Below, piece by piece: positions 18,282 through 27,947 of a stretch of 64,000 bases of DNA; the stretch's first letter is position 1, and each line of letters begins with the position of its first letter. Both the position numbers and the translations under genes were made by a program. The notes below the pieces were generated by a model. The model saw nothing but the letters and a program-made list of their open reading frames with translations. It was not told the origin of the DNA and did not search any database. Source of the stretch: Paraglaciecola sp030730205 (GTDB taxonomy: Bacteria > Pseudomonadota > Gammaproteobacteria > Enterobacterales > Alteromonadaceae); contig NZ_JBGQOM010000007.1 of the NCBI RefSeq assembly GCF_052119645.1, positions 124,001 through 188,000 on the forward strand, given 5' to 3'.

Positions 18282-18312
18282 AAATACCAGCTTTGATGCT
18301 GGTATTTTTTTT
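18282..18312 (+). terminator. Rho-independent terminator after the TorF porin
   Basis: The stem AAATACCAGC (18282-18291) and GCTGGTATTT (18298-18307) has a six-base loop and runs into a T-tract. Confidence 0.92.
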
Positions 18313-18463
18313 GTCTGAAATATCGGGCTGTAACAAAACGATGGCGATGCTAGTTGCTAAACTGAACATGAGATGAACGGACATGTAATTACGGTAAAGT
18401 TACCTTGTTGAAGTTTTGTACATCAGTATAATGCAACAAAGTATTTCAAACGGAGCTAACGTG

Positions 18464-18769
18464 ATGATCAGGAAGTCAAAAATGTTATTCATCCTGAGTG
18501 CTGGTATCCTAACGGTGATGCTCAGTTATGTACAATTTCCAACGGCAGACGATGGTGTTGCAGTTTGTGATTGCTCTGAAGATGTTGTCTTTGCGAGTGA
18601 GCTACCAATGAGTCACCCTATTAATCGGTGCGCAACATCAAATGTTGAACAAGTTAGTTGGTTATCATGGGTCAGTGGTCGGTCAAATTCTTATCAGTTC
18701 CATTTTTTAGATTTGCTTGAGCTACTGTCTCGTCAAACTGAAGCACCTAAAAACAAACCAGCGGCTTAG
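18464..18769 (+). CDS. Small exported/membrane protein, unknown
   Basis: A 101-residue protein not recognised as any family. It has a hydrophobic N-terminal segment (about 7-24; signal or anchor), then a loop with Cys35, Cys37 and Cys56 and a C-terminal helix (FLDLLELLSR). The ATG at 18464 (or the adjacent GTG at 18461) is chosen because GGAG lies at 18452-18455; a longer frame from 18431 has no ribosome site. It ends 7 bases before the DUF2970 gene, so the two are probably co-transcribed. Confidence 0.6.
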   Translation: MIRKSKMLFILSAGILTVMLSYVQFPTADDGVAVCDCSEDVVFASELPMSHPINRCATSNVEQVSWLSWVSGRSNSYQFHFLDLLELLSRQTEAPKNKPAA

Positions 18770-18776
18770 GGCCATC

Positions 18777-18986
18777 ATGGCAAGTTCGAACAAGCCGCAA
18801 AAAACCTCCCTATTTGATATAGTCAAGAGCGTTGCTGCTAGTGCTTTTGGCGTGCAAAGCGCTAAAAACAGAGAGCGAGATTTTCAACAACAATCCATTA
18901 TTCCGTATATCGTGGTAGGGGTAATCTTTGTCTTGCTGTTTATAATTGGGCTTATCTTTTTAGTGTCTTATATCGTACCCAACTAG
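18777..18986 (+). CDS. DUF2970 small membrane protein
   Basis: A 69-residue protein. The N-terminal helix contains VKSVAASAFGVQS, the conserved DUF2970 block, followed by one C-terminal membrane helix (about 43-66). DUF2970 proteins are widespread, uncharacterised inner-membrane proteins. A longer reading frame overlapping the previous gene is rejected in favour of the ATG at 18777. Probably in one operon with the preceding 101-residue protein. Confidence 0.78.
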   Translation: MASSNKPQKTSLFDIVKSVAASAFGVQSAKNRERDFQQQSIIPYIVVGVIFVLLFIIGLIFLVSYIVPN

Positions 18987-19031
18987 TGTCCTTTGGCGGT
19001 ATCGCTGCATAAATCATTATTTCAATAAGGT

Positions 19032-19856
19032 TTAATCAGCCTGATATAGAGCCAGCAGTTCGCCTACTTTATTACGTGTGCCGCCACTTTGACTGATAAA
19101 ACGACTAACTTGTAATTCTGTTAATCGAGCCTGTTGATATATCTCACGGGTAAAGGGGGTATCGTGGTTACTAATCAGTACAGGGATATTACGCTCATAC
19201 CCTGATTTTTCGGCTAGCTTAGCTAACACATTTTGACTGCTTAGGGAAAACCCGCCGCTAGCATAGCTATTGAACTTTGCCGTTTGACTAATCGGTGCGT
19301 AAGGTGGATCACAGTAAATCACAGAGCCTAAACGAGAACGCGAAAATATATGCTCAAAGGGTAAGCAGGTAAATACCGCTTGCTGCGATTTTTCTGCAAA
19401 AAATAAGATTTCTTTTAGCGGAAAGTAAGGGGCTTTGTAACGGCCAAAAGGCACATTAAATATGCCTTTTTGATTATAACGGCACAGTCCGTTGTAGCCA
19501 AAGCGGTTTAGATAAAGAAAAATAACCGCTCTTTCATACCGATCAGTGCTGAGATTAAATTTCTCACGCAAGGCATAATACCGCGTCTCACAATTATTAC
19601 TTGCTACAAATAAACTGGCACTGTCTGCGATGTAGTGGTCAGCACGTTTCTGAATTATTTTATAGAGGTTAATTAAATCCGGATTGATATCGTTTAATAG
19701 ATATTTAGGATATTGCGTATTTAAAAAAACTGAACCGGCACCCACAAAGGGCTCAATCAACTTATTCGCGTAGGGTAACTTTGCGGTTATAGCTTCAATT
19801 AAACTGTATTTTCCACCTGCCCATTTTAGGAATGCTCTATTTTTTTTTAACGCCAT
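19032..19856 (-). CDS. dam: Dam DNA adenine methyltransferase
   Basis: A 274-residue N6-adenine methyltransferase of the Dam family, expected to methylate GATC for mismatch repair and replication control. The AdoMet motif residues are KWAGGK (11-16) and PFVGAGS (36-42), and the catalytic DPPY is at 183-186. It is downstream of damX and aroB in the conserved gammaproteobacterial order aroK-aroB-damX-dam. Length matches E. coli Dam (278). Confidence 0.95.
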   Translation of the reverse strand: MALKKNRAFLKWAGGKYSLIEAITAKLPYANKLIEPFVGAGSVFLNTQYPKYLLNDINPDLINLYKIIQKRADHYIADSASLFVASNNCETRYYALREKFNLSTDRYERAVIFLYLNRFGYNGLCRYNQKGIFNVPFGRYKAPYFPLKEILFFAEKSQQAVFTCLPFEHIFSRSRLGSVIYCDPPYAPISQTAKFNSYASGGFSLSSQNVLAKLAEKSGYERNIPVLISNHDTPFTREIYQQARLTELQVSRFISQSGGTRNKVGELLALYQAD

Positions 19857-19938
19857 AGTGACTAATACTGCTGCCTAACAAAGGAAAATGATAAAACGCC
19901 CGCGAATTGTAACGACCATCTGGCGAAACACCAATAAA

Positions 19939-21390
19939 TTATCGCAAGTTTGACGCTATTTCCTGTTGTATTACATTCGCAGACTTCACAAACGGAGATT
20001 GAGCTTGCAAATTTGTCGGTAAGGATTCTAGTCCGGCTTTAGCCGCAGCAAAACTTGCATAACTTTGCTTCATGATTAAGACATACCAATTTCCACCAAA
20101 TCGTTGCGTTTCATACACCCAAGTTTGTGCGGCAAGATTTTGTTCACTGATATTTTGCAGTAGTAAGTCTTTATCGGCCATGGCTAAAAGCTGAATATAG
20201 TAAGTGCCGCTCAGTAATGACAATGGTGCAGAGAGAGTGGCTTGCTCCATGTCATACTCAGGCGATGCGATTTGCTGTGTTGCAATATTTGACTGCACAA
20301 CTGAAGGCTGAACATCACTCATCTGAGGTAGGCTGGCAAGTGGGCCATCAAGCTCAATTGACTCGCTACTTTCTTCTCGATTAAGTTGGCTTGATTTTTC
20401 GTATAAAAATTGTGTTGAGCTCTCTTCAACTTGGGCTATCGCCGTTTGCCAATCGGTCACGAGTGGATCGGCAGTAGACTCACTCTGTGGGGGCAATGCT
20501 GTTTCAATTTTGTCAGTCTCTTCACTCAAAATCGGCTGTTCTGCTAGCATGTCATTACTTGTGGGTAAGTCCTCACTAGCTATTAGCTGTCTACTAGCTG
20601 GTGCTTCAGTTTCAGATGACTCAGGCAGGCTTGCGGGTTTATCGTGGCTAAGACCTAAAACTGATTGTAATGCCTCGGGATATTGCCAGCTCAGCATCGC
20701 CATAAAAAGGGCAATAAAGATGAGAATAAACGCCCCAATCACACCTTTGCGTTTTAAGAATACTGCTTGTGTTTGGGGTTCGTTTGCCCTTTGCTGTAAA
20801 CGTTCAGCAAATTTTTTACGCTTTAAAGCAATGAGTTTATCGAGATCAGAGCTTAATTCAGTCTGCAACGAATCTACGCTAGTACTGGTGTTAATAAGTA
20901 AGGGTTTGTCACCCGATTTACCACCTAGTAATTTTTGCGTATCTCTCGCCCACGATGCTTGAGCAAATAATAAAATATTAAGGTGCTGTTTGTTGTTGGT
21001 AAAGCGGCTTTGAAGTACCAGCTCCCATAACTCTTTTACCAGTTTATCAGGCAAGTTTTCGGCCTTACTTACACTGATAATAATTGGACCATCATGATGA
21101 TTAAGTTCGGCTAACAACTGATTTAGTGGCCGATTGAAGTCAGCTGATTTAGTTTGACTCACCAACTGCTGGTAAAGTTTCTCACGATATTTAGCTAAGG
21201 GGGTAGTGGTAGAAGCCGCAATTAAAGCGACTTCAATTTGTTCCGTTGATTTTGCGATGAAGGTATCAAGTATGTTTGATTGTTTTGCTACGTCTGAGCT
21301 AATGAACATTAGCTGTGATGAATAGCTTACTAAATACTCTAATCGGTCTTGTAGATCGGAAGTCGCCATACTGTTCTCATCATTAGTCAT
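19939..21390 (-). CDS. damX: DamX SPOR-domain division protein
   Basis: A 483-residue inner-membrane protein. The N-terminal ~200 residues are cytosolic and resemble an AAA-like ATP-binding region without clear Walker motifs. A membrane helix follows (about 215-235), then a low-complexity Ser/Glu/Pro-rich periplasmic linker. A C-terminal SPOR domain (about 395-480, starting GTYYIQLLA) should bind denuded peptidoglycan at the septum. The ATG at 21390 follows GGGAG; an adjacent TTG codon upstream is less likely. Located between aroB and dam as in enterobacteria. Confidence 0.9.
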   Translation of the reverse strand: MTNDENSMATSDLQDRLEYLVSYSSQLMFISSDVAKQSNILDTFIAKSTEQIEVALIAASTTTPLAKYREKLYQQLVSQTKSADFNRPLNQLLAELNHHDGPIIISVSKAENLPDKLVKELWELVLQSRFTNNKQHLNILLFAQASWARDTQKLLGGKSGDKPLLINTSTSVDSLQTELSSDLDKLIALKRKKFAERLQQRANEPQTQAVFLKRKGVIGAFILIFIALFMAMLSWQYPEALQSVLGLSHDKPASLPESSETEAPASRQLIASEDLPTSNDMLAEQPILSEETDKIETALPPQSESTADPLVTDWQTAIAQVEESSTQFLYEKSSQLNREESSESIELDGPLASLPQMSDVQPSVVQSNIATQQIASPEYDMEQATLSAPLSLLSGTYYIQLLAMADKDLLLQNISEQNLAAQTWVYETQRFGGNWYVLIMKQSYASFAAAKAGLESLPTNLQAQSPFVKSANVIQQEIASNLR

Positions 21391-21424
21391 CAAACTCCCT
21401 TTATTGATTCGGGAGTAGTATTTA

Positions 21425-22492
21425 CTAAGAAAGAACGGCGCGAAGTACCTCTTCAGATACTTGATTAGTGACTTTTGCTTGGCCTATTCCAGTAGGAATA
21501 ATGAAGTTTAGCTTACCTGCCTGCACTTTTTTGTCATGACGCATATGCTGCATAAAACATTCATAGTTCATGTCTTGAGGTGCTTTTATCGGTAGATCAA
21601 AACTGCTTATCAAGGTTTCAATTCGTCGGTAATCTGACGCATCGAGCCAGTTCATCTTAGTAGCTACTTCACTAGCAAGAACGATGCCCGTTGCTACCGC
21701 TTCGCCATGCAGCCAGTTACCATAACCTTGCTCAGCTTCAATCGCGTGACCAAAAGTATGGCCTAAGTTGAGTAGGGCGCGTAAACCAGATTCCCGTTCA
21801 TCAATAGCAACGACTTCGGCTTTGATTTCACAGCAACGAGCGATTAAATATTGTAGAGCGTCGGTATCTTTGGCTTTTATTAAGTCTTGGTTTTGTTCTA
21901 ACCAGCTAAAAAAGTCGGTATCGTAGATGACGCCATACTTAATTACTTCAGCCATGCCTGCTGAAAATTCTCGATCTGGCAGAGTATGTAATGAGTTAGT
22001 GTCGATAAAAACGGCTTGAGGCTGATAAAAAGCCCCGATCATATTTTTACCCAGTGGATGATTTACTGCTGTTTTGCCTCCTACCGACGAATCTACCTGC
22101 GACAACAAGGTTGTTGGGATTTGTATAAAAGGTATTCCGCGCTGAAAACAGGCCGCAACAAAGCCGGTTAAATCACCTACTACACCGCCACCAAGTGCAA
22201 TGATGGTGGTATCACGCGCAGCAGACATTTCTAATAATTTGGAGCTAACGAATTCGAAAGTTGCTAGGGTTTTATGTTCTTCTCCGTCAGGGATAACAAT
22301 TTTACTGACCTGGCAGCCCTGCAACGCATTCAAAAGTAGAGGATAATACAGCGGCTCAACAACATCGTTGGTCACAACTACCACGGTTTTAGTCTTCAAG
22401 TAGGGAAGAATCAGATCGGGTTGTTTAAGTAAATCAGCATTGATAAAGATGGGGTAGCTACGCTCACCCAACTCAACAGAAATTGTTGCCAT
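21425..22492 (-). CDS. aroB: 3-dehydroquinate synthase
   Basis: A 355-residue NAD- and Zn-dependent enzyme converting DAHP to 3-dehydroquinate (second step of the shikimate pathway). Diagnostic blocks are GGGVVGDLTGFVAA (about 101-114), a Lys-rich active site (VGGKTAVNHPLGKN) and the Zn ligands in GHTFGHAIE. Length is close to E. coli AroB (362). It is 28 bases after aroK and upstream of damX in one apparent operon. Confidence 0.96.
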   Translation of the reverse strand: MATISVELGERSYPIFINADLLKQPDLILPYLKTKTVVVVTNDVVEPLYYPLLLNALQGCQVSKIVIPDGEEHKTLATFEFVSSKLLEMSAARDTTIIALGGGVVGDLTGFVAACFQRGIPFIQIPTTLLSQVDSSVGGKTAVNHPLGKNMIGAFYQPQAVFIDTNSLHTLPDREFSAGMAEVIKYGVIYDTDFFSWLEQNQDLIKAKDTDALQYLIARCCEIKAEVVAIDERESGLRALLNLGHTFGHAIEAEQGYGNWLHGEAVATGIVLASEVATKMNWLDASDYRRIETLISSFDLPIKAPQDMNYECFMQHMRHDKKVQAGKLNFIIPTGIGQAKVTNQVSEEVLRAVLS

Positions 22493-22520
22493 AAGCGTAG
22501 CTCTCTATTTTTCTACCGGT

Positions 22521-23036
22521 TTACAGACCGATTTTCTCGATTATCTGGTTGGCCACAGCGCGAGCACTTTGGTCATCAGTATCAACGACATAATCAGCTG
22601 CATCTTCATACATCGGATTGCGTTCTTCCGCTAAACGACGAAGTACTGCTTCTGGATCATCATTTTGCAGCAGTGGACGGCGTTTGTCTCTTTGGGTTCT
22701 GGCGACTTGTTTGTCTATGGTTGTTTGTAAATAAACAACTATTCCGCGGGCTGACAAACGGTTTCTTACCGCTTTGCTAACCACAGAACCACCACCAGTA
22801 GCGAGAACAATGCCTTGTTTATCAGTCAGGTCATTGATCACGGTTTCTTCGCGTGCACGAAATCCTTCTTCACCCTCGATATCAAAGATCCAAGCGATAT
22901 CTGCACCGGTGCGTTTTTCAATTTCTTGATCTGAGTCGAAGAACTCTAAATGGAGTTCATCTGCGAGATGCCTACCGATGGTGCTTTTACCAGCTCCCAT
23001 GGGGCCTATTAAAAAGATATTACGTTTTTCAGCCAT
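22521..23036 (-). CDS. aroK: Shikimate kinase I
   Basis: A 171-residue P-loop kinase phosphorylating shikimate. Walker A is GPMGAGKST (11-19), the shikimate-binding Asp-Arg segment lies around residues 34-60, and GGGS (about 80-83) is typical. First gene of aroK-aroB-damX-dam. The terminator of the pilus operon lies upstream, so aroK probably has its own promoter in the 150 bases before its ATG. Confidence 0.96.
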   Translation of the reverse strand: MAEKRNIFLIGPMGAGKSTIGRHLADELHLEFFDSDQEIEKRTGADIAWIFDIEGEEGFRAREETVINDLTDKQGIVLATGGGSVVSKAVRNRLSARGIVVYLQTTIDKQVARTQRDKRRPLLQNDDPEAVLRRLAEERNPMYEDAADYVVDTDDQSARAVANQIIEKIGL

Positions 23037-23186
23037 TTTTTGCTTTATTCACAATTATGTTTATTTAAGGGGTAGAAATGGTTTGTGCGGCTACCCTTTT
23101 ATGGATTAACCAGACCTCGTTGAAATTTCGAGGGCGTGATTATCTCAGTTTTACCCCGAATTTTGCAAGCTTTGTTAATTTAGCAT

Positions 23187-23220
23187 TAAAAAAGCTGTCT
23201 AATCATACGCTTAGACAGCT
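23187..23220 (-). terminator. Terminator of the pilMNOPQ operon
   Basis: Read on the minus strand, AGCTGTCTAA (23220-23211) pairs with TTAGACAGCT (23202-23193) around an eight-base loop, and six T's follow. It lies 47 bases past the pilQ stop. Confidence 0.9.
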
Positions 23221-23266
23221 AATTTAATGTTTTATATATGTTAAAAGTTCCGTTTTCAACAATTGT

Positions 23267-25030
23267 TTACTGTGTACGTAAATTATCCGTCAAAATCTTG
23301 GGTGTCACAAAAATCAATAACTCCCGTTTTTCGTTTCTAACAGAGGTGTTTTTGAATAAGTGTCCTAGTACAGGTAAGTCACCTAAAAGGGGCACTTTAG
23401 AAATGTCATCTGCCGTAGTTTGCTGAAAAATTCCACCTAGTACAATAGTTTCTCCATTTTCTACCAAGACCTGAGTGCTGATTTCTTGTGTATCTATCGC
23501 CACCGCTGGGCCTGTAGAAGTAGAAACAGTATCGCCACGAGTATCTTGAGTTACCACCAAATCCAAAATAATACGGTTATCTGGGGTGACATGAGGCGTG
23601 ACCTTTAAACTCAGTACCGCTTTTTTAAATTCTACCGAAGTCGCACCGCTTGAGGTTGATTGCACATAAGGGATTTCTGTACCTTGCTCGATGTAAGCTT
23701 CGTGCTGATTGGCCACTGTAATACGTGGGCTCGCAATAATTTCGCCCTTGTTTTCCGATTCTAAAGCAGACAGTTCTAGGTCCAATATCGTGCCATCTAC
23801 TAATCTTGCGACTTGTAAACCGATTCTTCCTGCTGGATTAGCCACTGGTAAATTCACATTGAGTCTGTCGCTCAATGACGGAATAGTGCCGCCTGCAATC
23901 GTTTCTGCACCGGTTAACGAGCCTGAAATACCGTTGTCATCTTGTTTATCACTAAACCCCCAGCGCACGCCAAGTTGTTGACCCGCATTGTCGCGAACAG
24001 TCACCATTCTTGATTCAATCAGTACTTGTTTAATCGGTATATCAAGGGCTGTTATCAGTGCTTTGGCTTCATCAATAGATAATTGTGTGTCGCGCAACAA
24101 TAATGTGTTTGTGCGATCATCTACTGAAACAGTACCACGGGGAGTGAGTACCGTGTTTTCAGCATTTTTCAAAATACTCGCCATATCAATTGCTTTAGCG
24201 TAGTTAATTTGAATATTGGTTGAAACCAGTGGTGCAAGCTCTGCTACTTGTTGTTTTGCCTGTAGCTGTTGAGTCTCACGAGCAGTTAACTCTTCGGTTG
24301 GTGCGATAAGTAGAATGTTGCCTTCTAAGCGTTTATCGAGTCCTTTAATTTTCAAGATCATGTCTAATGCTTGATCCCAAGGTACGCCAGATAAGCTGAT
24401 GGTAACATTGCCAGTAACCGTATCCGTGGTGACCAAGTTGAACCCGTTAACTTGAGAAATAATTTGTAGTACTTGTCTGACGGGAACGTCTTGAAAATCT
24501 AAAGAGATAGGTTCGCCCGCGAATTTGCTGTTTTCCGTGCTTTTAACTTTTTCGCTCATCTTTTCAATATTGATAATCAAATTGTTGCCAGATTTTTGAT
24601 GGCGAAAACTCACTTCATCTACTAGTGCAAATTCCACTTTGCTGCTGGCTTTTTGTTGATAGGTTTCAAGCATTGAAACAGGTGTCGCAAAATCAATGAC
24701 ATCAAGTTTATACAGCTGTTCTTTAGCCAATTGCGTGGTCGGTAGTAACAGGGTAAGTTTGTTATTTGCTTTGCTTAACTGCATCTGGAAATTACTGTTG
24801 CTAAAAACTAACGTAGTTTGTGCTCCGCCGTTGGGCATACGTTTGAACTGAATATCTTGTAATTCAGAGCTAAAAACACTGCTGGCTTGTTTGTCTGTGT
24901 CGACTAATACAACACCGCTTTCTTGGCTTAGTACGCTAAAAGTCCAAACCGAAAGCAATAAACCTATGGACCATTTCAAAACTGGTTTTGCGATTAAAGA
25001 CTGAACATTAAAAGTAGAATATTTAGACAT
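23267..25030 (-). CDS. pilQ: PilQ type IV pilus secretin
   Basis: An outer-membrane secretin of 587 residues through which the type IV pilus passes. N-terminal signal/AMIN region up to about 165, an STN/N0-type domain starting near LDFQDVPVRQVLQII (about 180-250), an N1-like domain (about 265-340) and the secretin core to KRELLIFVTPKIL at the end. The ATG at 25030 has AGGAG seven bases upstream and overlaps pilP by 8 bases; a longer frame starts inside pilP and is rejected. Shorter than the Pseudomonas PilQ (one AMIN region). Confidence 0.94.
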   Translation of the reverse strand: MSKYSTFNVQSLIAKPVLKWSIGLLLSVWTFSVLSQESGVVLVDTDKQASSVFSSELQDIQFKRMPNGGAQTTLVFSNSNFQMQLSKANNKLTLLLPTTQLAKEQLYKLDVIDFATPVSMLETYQQKASSKVEFALVDEVSFRHQKSGNNLIINIEKMSEKVKSTENSKFAGEPISLDFQDVPVRQVLQIISQVNGFNLVTTDTVTGNVTISLSGVPWDQALDMILKIKGLDKRLEGNILLIAPTEELTARETQQLQAKQQVAELAPLVSTNIQINYAKAIDMASILKNAENTVLTPRGTVSVDDRTNTLLLRDTQLSIDEAKALITALDIPIKQVLIESRMVTVRDNAGQQLGVRWGFSDKQDDNGISGSLTGAETIAGGTIPSLSDRLNVNLPVANPAGRIGLQVARLVDGTILDLELSALESENKGEIIASPRITVANQHEAYIEQGTEIPYVQSTSSGATSVEFKKAVLSLKVTPHVTPDNRIILDLVVTQDTRGDTVSTSTGPAVAIDTQEISTQVLVENGETIVLGGIFQQTTADDISKVPLLGDLPVLGHLFKNTSVRNEKRELLIFVTPKILTDNLRTQ

Positions 25031-25556
25031 TTTTTTCTCCTGCCTTTGAAAGCATGGTGAGAGTGGCCTGCTTTTTCTGCCAACAGCCAGCACCATCAGG
25101 CAGCATTTCAGTGAACGAAACTACGCCATTGTTGATCGAATCAATTTTTCCAAAAAATAACCCAAGGTAATCACCTTTTGTCACTTTGAATAAACTACCA
25201 GTATTAGATTGTATCAGTGCCCATTTTTTGCCATTTGAAGTAAAAAAGCCGGTGACACTTAACGCATCGATACCGAATTTTTCTAGTGCCTGTTTGTTAC
25301 GAGAAAAATCAGGCTGCGCGCAATTTGGCTGTGAAATTTGTTTAACTTCTACTCCCATATTTCTTGGATGCTGAAAAGGACTCCTCAATTCTAAGGCTGA
25401 ATAAATAAAAGTGGGTTTTGCTTCAAATTCGGGATAAGGCTCAATATTAACCGGAGTATTTTGTTTTACCTCGGCGATATAGACTTGCAGATCTTCAATG
25501 CCTGCGTTACAGCCGCAAAGGACTAATGTAAGAGCAAATACAGTTATACATCTCAT
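25023..25556 (-). CDS. pilP: PilP type IV pilus lipoprotein
   Basis: A 177-residue inner-membrane lipoprotein (lipobox LVLCGC, lipidated Cys16) linking PilNO to PilQ. The C-terminal beta domain (about 90-165) is the pilotin-like HR domain with GKKWALIQ and VTKGDYLG. Overlaps pilO by 4 bases and pilQ by 8, indicating translational coupling. Confidence 0.92.
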   Translation of the reverse strand: MRCITVFALTLVLCGCNAGIEDLQVYIAEVKQNTPVNIEPYPEFEAKPTFIYSALELRSPFQHPRNMGVEVKQISQPNCAQPDFSRNKQALEKFGIDALSVTGFFTSNGKKWALIQSNTGSLFKVTKGDYLGLFFGKIDSINNGVVSFTEMLPDGAGCWQKKQATLTMLSKAGEKNV

Positions 25557-26176
25557 TTGTTTTGCTCCTTTCCAATATTTTGCTCGTTATCACCTTTTGC
25601 AGTCCGATAGGTCTTGGCTTGTAACTTGAGTTTTAAGGTATTGGCTTCTTGCGAAATTTCAAAGTCGTGTACCGTCACGATCCGCGGCAAACCAGCAATT
25701 TCAGAGGCAAATTGGCCAAAGTTATGGTAACCACCGGTCACTTCCATTTGTATGGGTAACTCAGTATAAAACTCTTTAGGTACTTCCTTTTGCCAGTTCA
25801 GTAGTCTAAAAGTCAGGCCAGCAGAGGTGCCGACCAAAGTAATGTCATCCAATAAACCAGGGGTTTCATTGCTGGTAGGCAGTGATTTTAACATCGAAGA
25901 AAAATCATTTTGTAACCTAGCTAGTTGCTCTTCATATGCGCTTAAATTAACGGCAATACGGTACTTAGCTTGATAGTTTTGCTTGAGTTCAGCCTCACGA
26001 TTTTGCGCCGCTTCTAACAAAGGCAATTTAGACTTCACTAAACCGTAGTACCCACCAACTAAAGCGATAATAGCCACAAAAACAGCCACAACAGTTTTAA
26101 CTTCAAATGGCCAAACTGCGATTTGTTCAAAATCAAGTTCATTGATTTCTTTCAGTTTATTAACATCAAATTTCAT
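25553..26176 (-). CDS. pilO: PilO type IV pilus alignment protein
   Basis: A 207-residue bitopic membrane protein: short cytosolic tail, one membrane helix (about 27-47), coiled coil (about 55-95) and a periplasmic ferredoxin-like domain. It forms a heterodimer with PilN aligning the secretin with the inner platform. Overlaps pilN and pilP by 4 bases each. Confidence 0.92.
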   Translation of the reverse strand: MKFDVNKLKEINELDFEQIAVWPFEVKTVVAVFVAIIALVGGYYGLVKSKLPLLEAAQNREAELKQNYQAKYRIAVNLSAYEEQLARLQNDFSSMLKSLPTSNETPGLLDDITLVGTSAGLTFRLLNWQKEVPKEFYTELPIQMEVTGGYHNFGQFASEIAGLPRIVTVHDFEISQEANTLKLKLQAKTYRTAKGDNEQNIGKEQNK

Positions 26177-26757
26177 TTTTTGGGCTCCACGTTTTCAGCA
26201 GAGAAATCTGGTGCAACACTCGGATTGATCGTAAAGGTCAATTTAAAGTCACTGACGGCTTCGAGTGCAGAAGTATCTGCAACGATGGAAGACAGTACGC
26301 CACTGCTAAAGACGTTTGATTGCTCAAGTTGACGCATAAAGTCAGCAAGTCTGTTGTTCGATTCACTTACCCCTAAGACTTCAACTTGGTTGCCACGACG
26401 AGAAAAACTACGAAAGGACAACCCTGGCGGTACCAGACGAACCAGTTCATCGAGTACCTTTGGCACTGCATTACGACTGGCTTCTAACTGCTCAATCAAT
26501 GCCATGCGCTGCTCGATGGCTTGTTTGTCTTTTTTGATATTTTTAATCTTCTCAATTTGTGCGTCTAAAGCGACAATTTGTTGATCGATAAACTGATTAC
26601 GTTGGTTTTGGCTGGTGATCATGTTGTCGACAATCGTGCCAACCCCAAACATTAATCCGAAGGCAACAATAGCGATACCTGCCAGCATGGTGAGATAATT
26701 GCGTTTTTCTTCAACTCTTTTGGCTTCACGCCAAGGCAATAAGTTTATATGTGCCAT
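26173..26757 (-). CDS. pilN: PilN type IV pilus alignment protein
   Basis: A 194-residue bitopic protein starting with the diagnostic INLLPWRE motif (residues 4-11), which binds PilM. A membrane helix (about 22-44), coiled coil (about 50-85) and periplasmic domain follow. Overlaps pilM by 13 bases and pilO by 4. Confidence 0.93.
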   Translation of the reverse strand: MAHINLLPWREAKRVEEKRNYLTMLAGIAIVAFGLMFGVGTIVDNMITSQNQRNQFIDQQIVALDAQIEKIKNIKKDKQAIEQRMALIEQLEASRNAVPKVLDELVRLVPPGLSFRSFSRRGNQVEVLGVSESNNRLADFMRQLEQSNVFSSGVLSSIVADTSALEAVSDFKLTFTINPSVAPDFSAENVEPKK

Positions 26758-27809
26758 GGGCTAAAACTCCTGCAAGCTAAACCCGCCGCTATCGCTAATT
26801 GAGGTGCAAAGGTGCTTAATTCAGAATTTTGCAAGGTGTCTGATATTGTCATATCGGCAAAGGGATTAAACATTTCTATGTCGATGGCTAATTCATTGGC
26901 AAGATCTTCAGTGACAGTCGCGACATGACAAGCCCCGCCGCAAATCAGTAATTTAGTTGGACGTTTGGCACCGGTAGCACTGACAAAAACTTGCAATGCT
27001 CTATTGATATTCTGTTGTAAATTAGCTAAAAAAACGGGGTAAGAATCTAATTTCCAATTATCCGGTAGGCTATTAGTCTGCAATTGTTTCTCAATGTGTG
27101 AGCGCTCTTGGTTGTATAATAAGACCAAGTCTTGCACTAGGGCATCCATCCCGAAGCTGTGATCTTTGGTGTAGTGGACTTTGCCATCTTTAACCCAGCA
27201 TAACTGTAGATAAGTTGCTCCGATATTTAGGCAGCAAATGCCGTCTTTATCATCACTGGCATAAAAGTTCGCTACAGCCGAGCCTAACGAATAACTTTCA
27301 ACATCAACTATTTTGGCCTCATAACCCACTTCACCTAATAAGGTGATGCGACGGTCAACGATATCTTTATGTACCGCGCTGAGTAAAACTTCGACCTTAT
27401 TGGCGGTAGTGGTGCTATCGGCGACTTCTTCAAAATCAATATAGACCTCCTCAAGAGGATAAGGAATAAGGCTGTCAGCCTCTAGTTCTATCTGGCTCTC
27501 CAGCTCATAGTCAGATAAGCCTGGATCCATGTAGACAATTTTATTAAGAACCGTGGAGCCTGAAACAGCAATAGCCACATGTTTATTTTTGGTTTTAAGG
27601 GAGGCTTTAACCTTTTTTAAGGCGTGGCTGACCGCTTCAAAATCTTTGATTTCTCGCTCGGCAAACGCGTTGCCGATGATGGGCTCGCACGCAAAAGCCT
27701 GCAGGCTAAATTTACCGTTGGTTTTTTCGAGCAATACGGCCTTAACAAAACGAGAGCCGATGTCTAATCCAATCATTTGTTGGGCTTTTTTTCTAAATAG
27801 GTTTGTCAA
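26745..27809 (-). CDS. pilM: PilM actin-like pilus assembly ATPase
   Basis: An actin/FtsA-like cytosolic protein of about 354 residues. The ATP-binding block MIGLDIGSRFVK is near the N-terminus and LLICGGACHV near residue 285. It recruits PilN at the inner face. Start is uncertain: TTG at 27809 has AAAGGA five bases upstream and gives the typical N-terminus TNLFRKKAQQMIGLDIG; a GTG at 27824 would add five residues. First gene of the pil operon, divergent from mrcA, the conserved arrangement that is also seen for E. coli hofMNOPQ and mrcA. Confidence 0.92.
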   Translation of the reverse strand: MTNLFRKKAQQMIGLDIGSRFVKAVLLEKTNGKFSLQAFACEPIIGNAFAEREIKDFEAVSHALKKVKASLKTKNKHVAIAVSGSTVLNKIVYMDPGLSDYELESQIELEADSLIPYPLEEVYIDFEEVADSTTTANKVEVLLSAVHKDIVDRRITLLGEVGYEAKIVDVESYSLGSAVANFYASDDKDGICCLNIGATYLQLCWVKDGKVHYTKDHSFGMDALVQDLVLLYNQERSHIEKQLQTNSLPDNWKLDSYPVFLANLQQNINRALQVFVSATGAKRPTKLLICGGACHVATVTEDLANELAIDIEMFNPFADMTISDTLQNSELSTFAPQLAIAAGLACRSFSPWHI

Positions 27810-27947
27810 CACATTCCTTTCCACAACAATAAGTTAATCAATATTTGATTATTATTACTTAAAAAACTGTTATTTATGGATCTAATAACAGTACATAGGT
27901 ATAAAATGTAAGTCATTTTGTTGAAGTTACCTTGGTATTTTTAGTTC

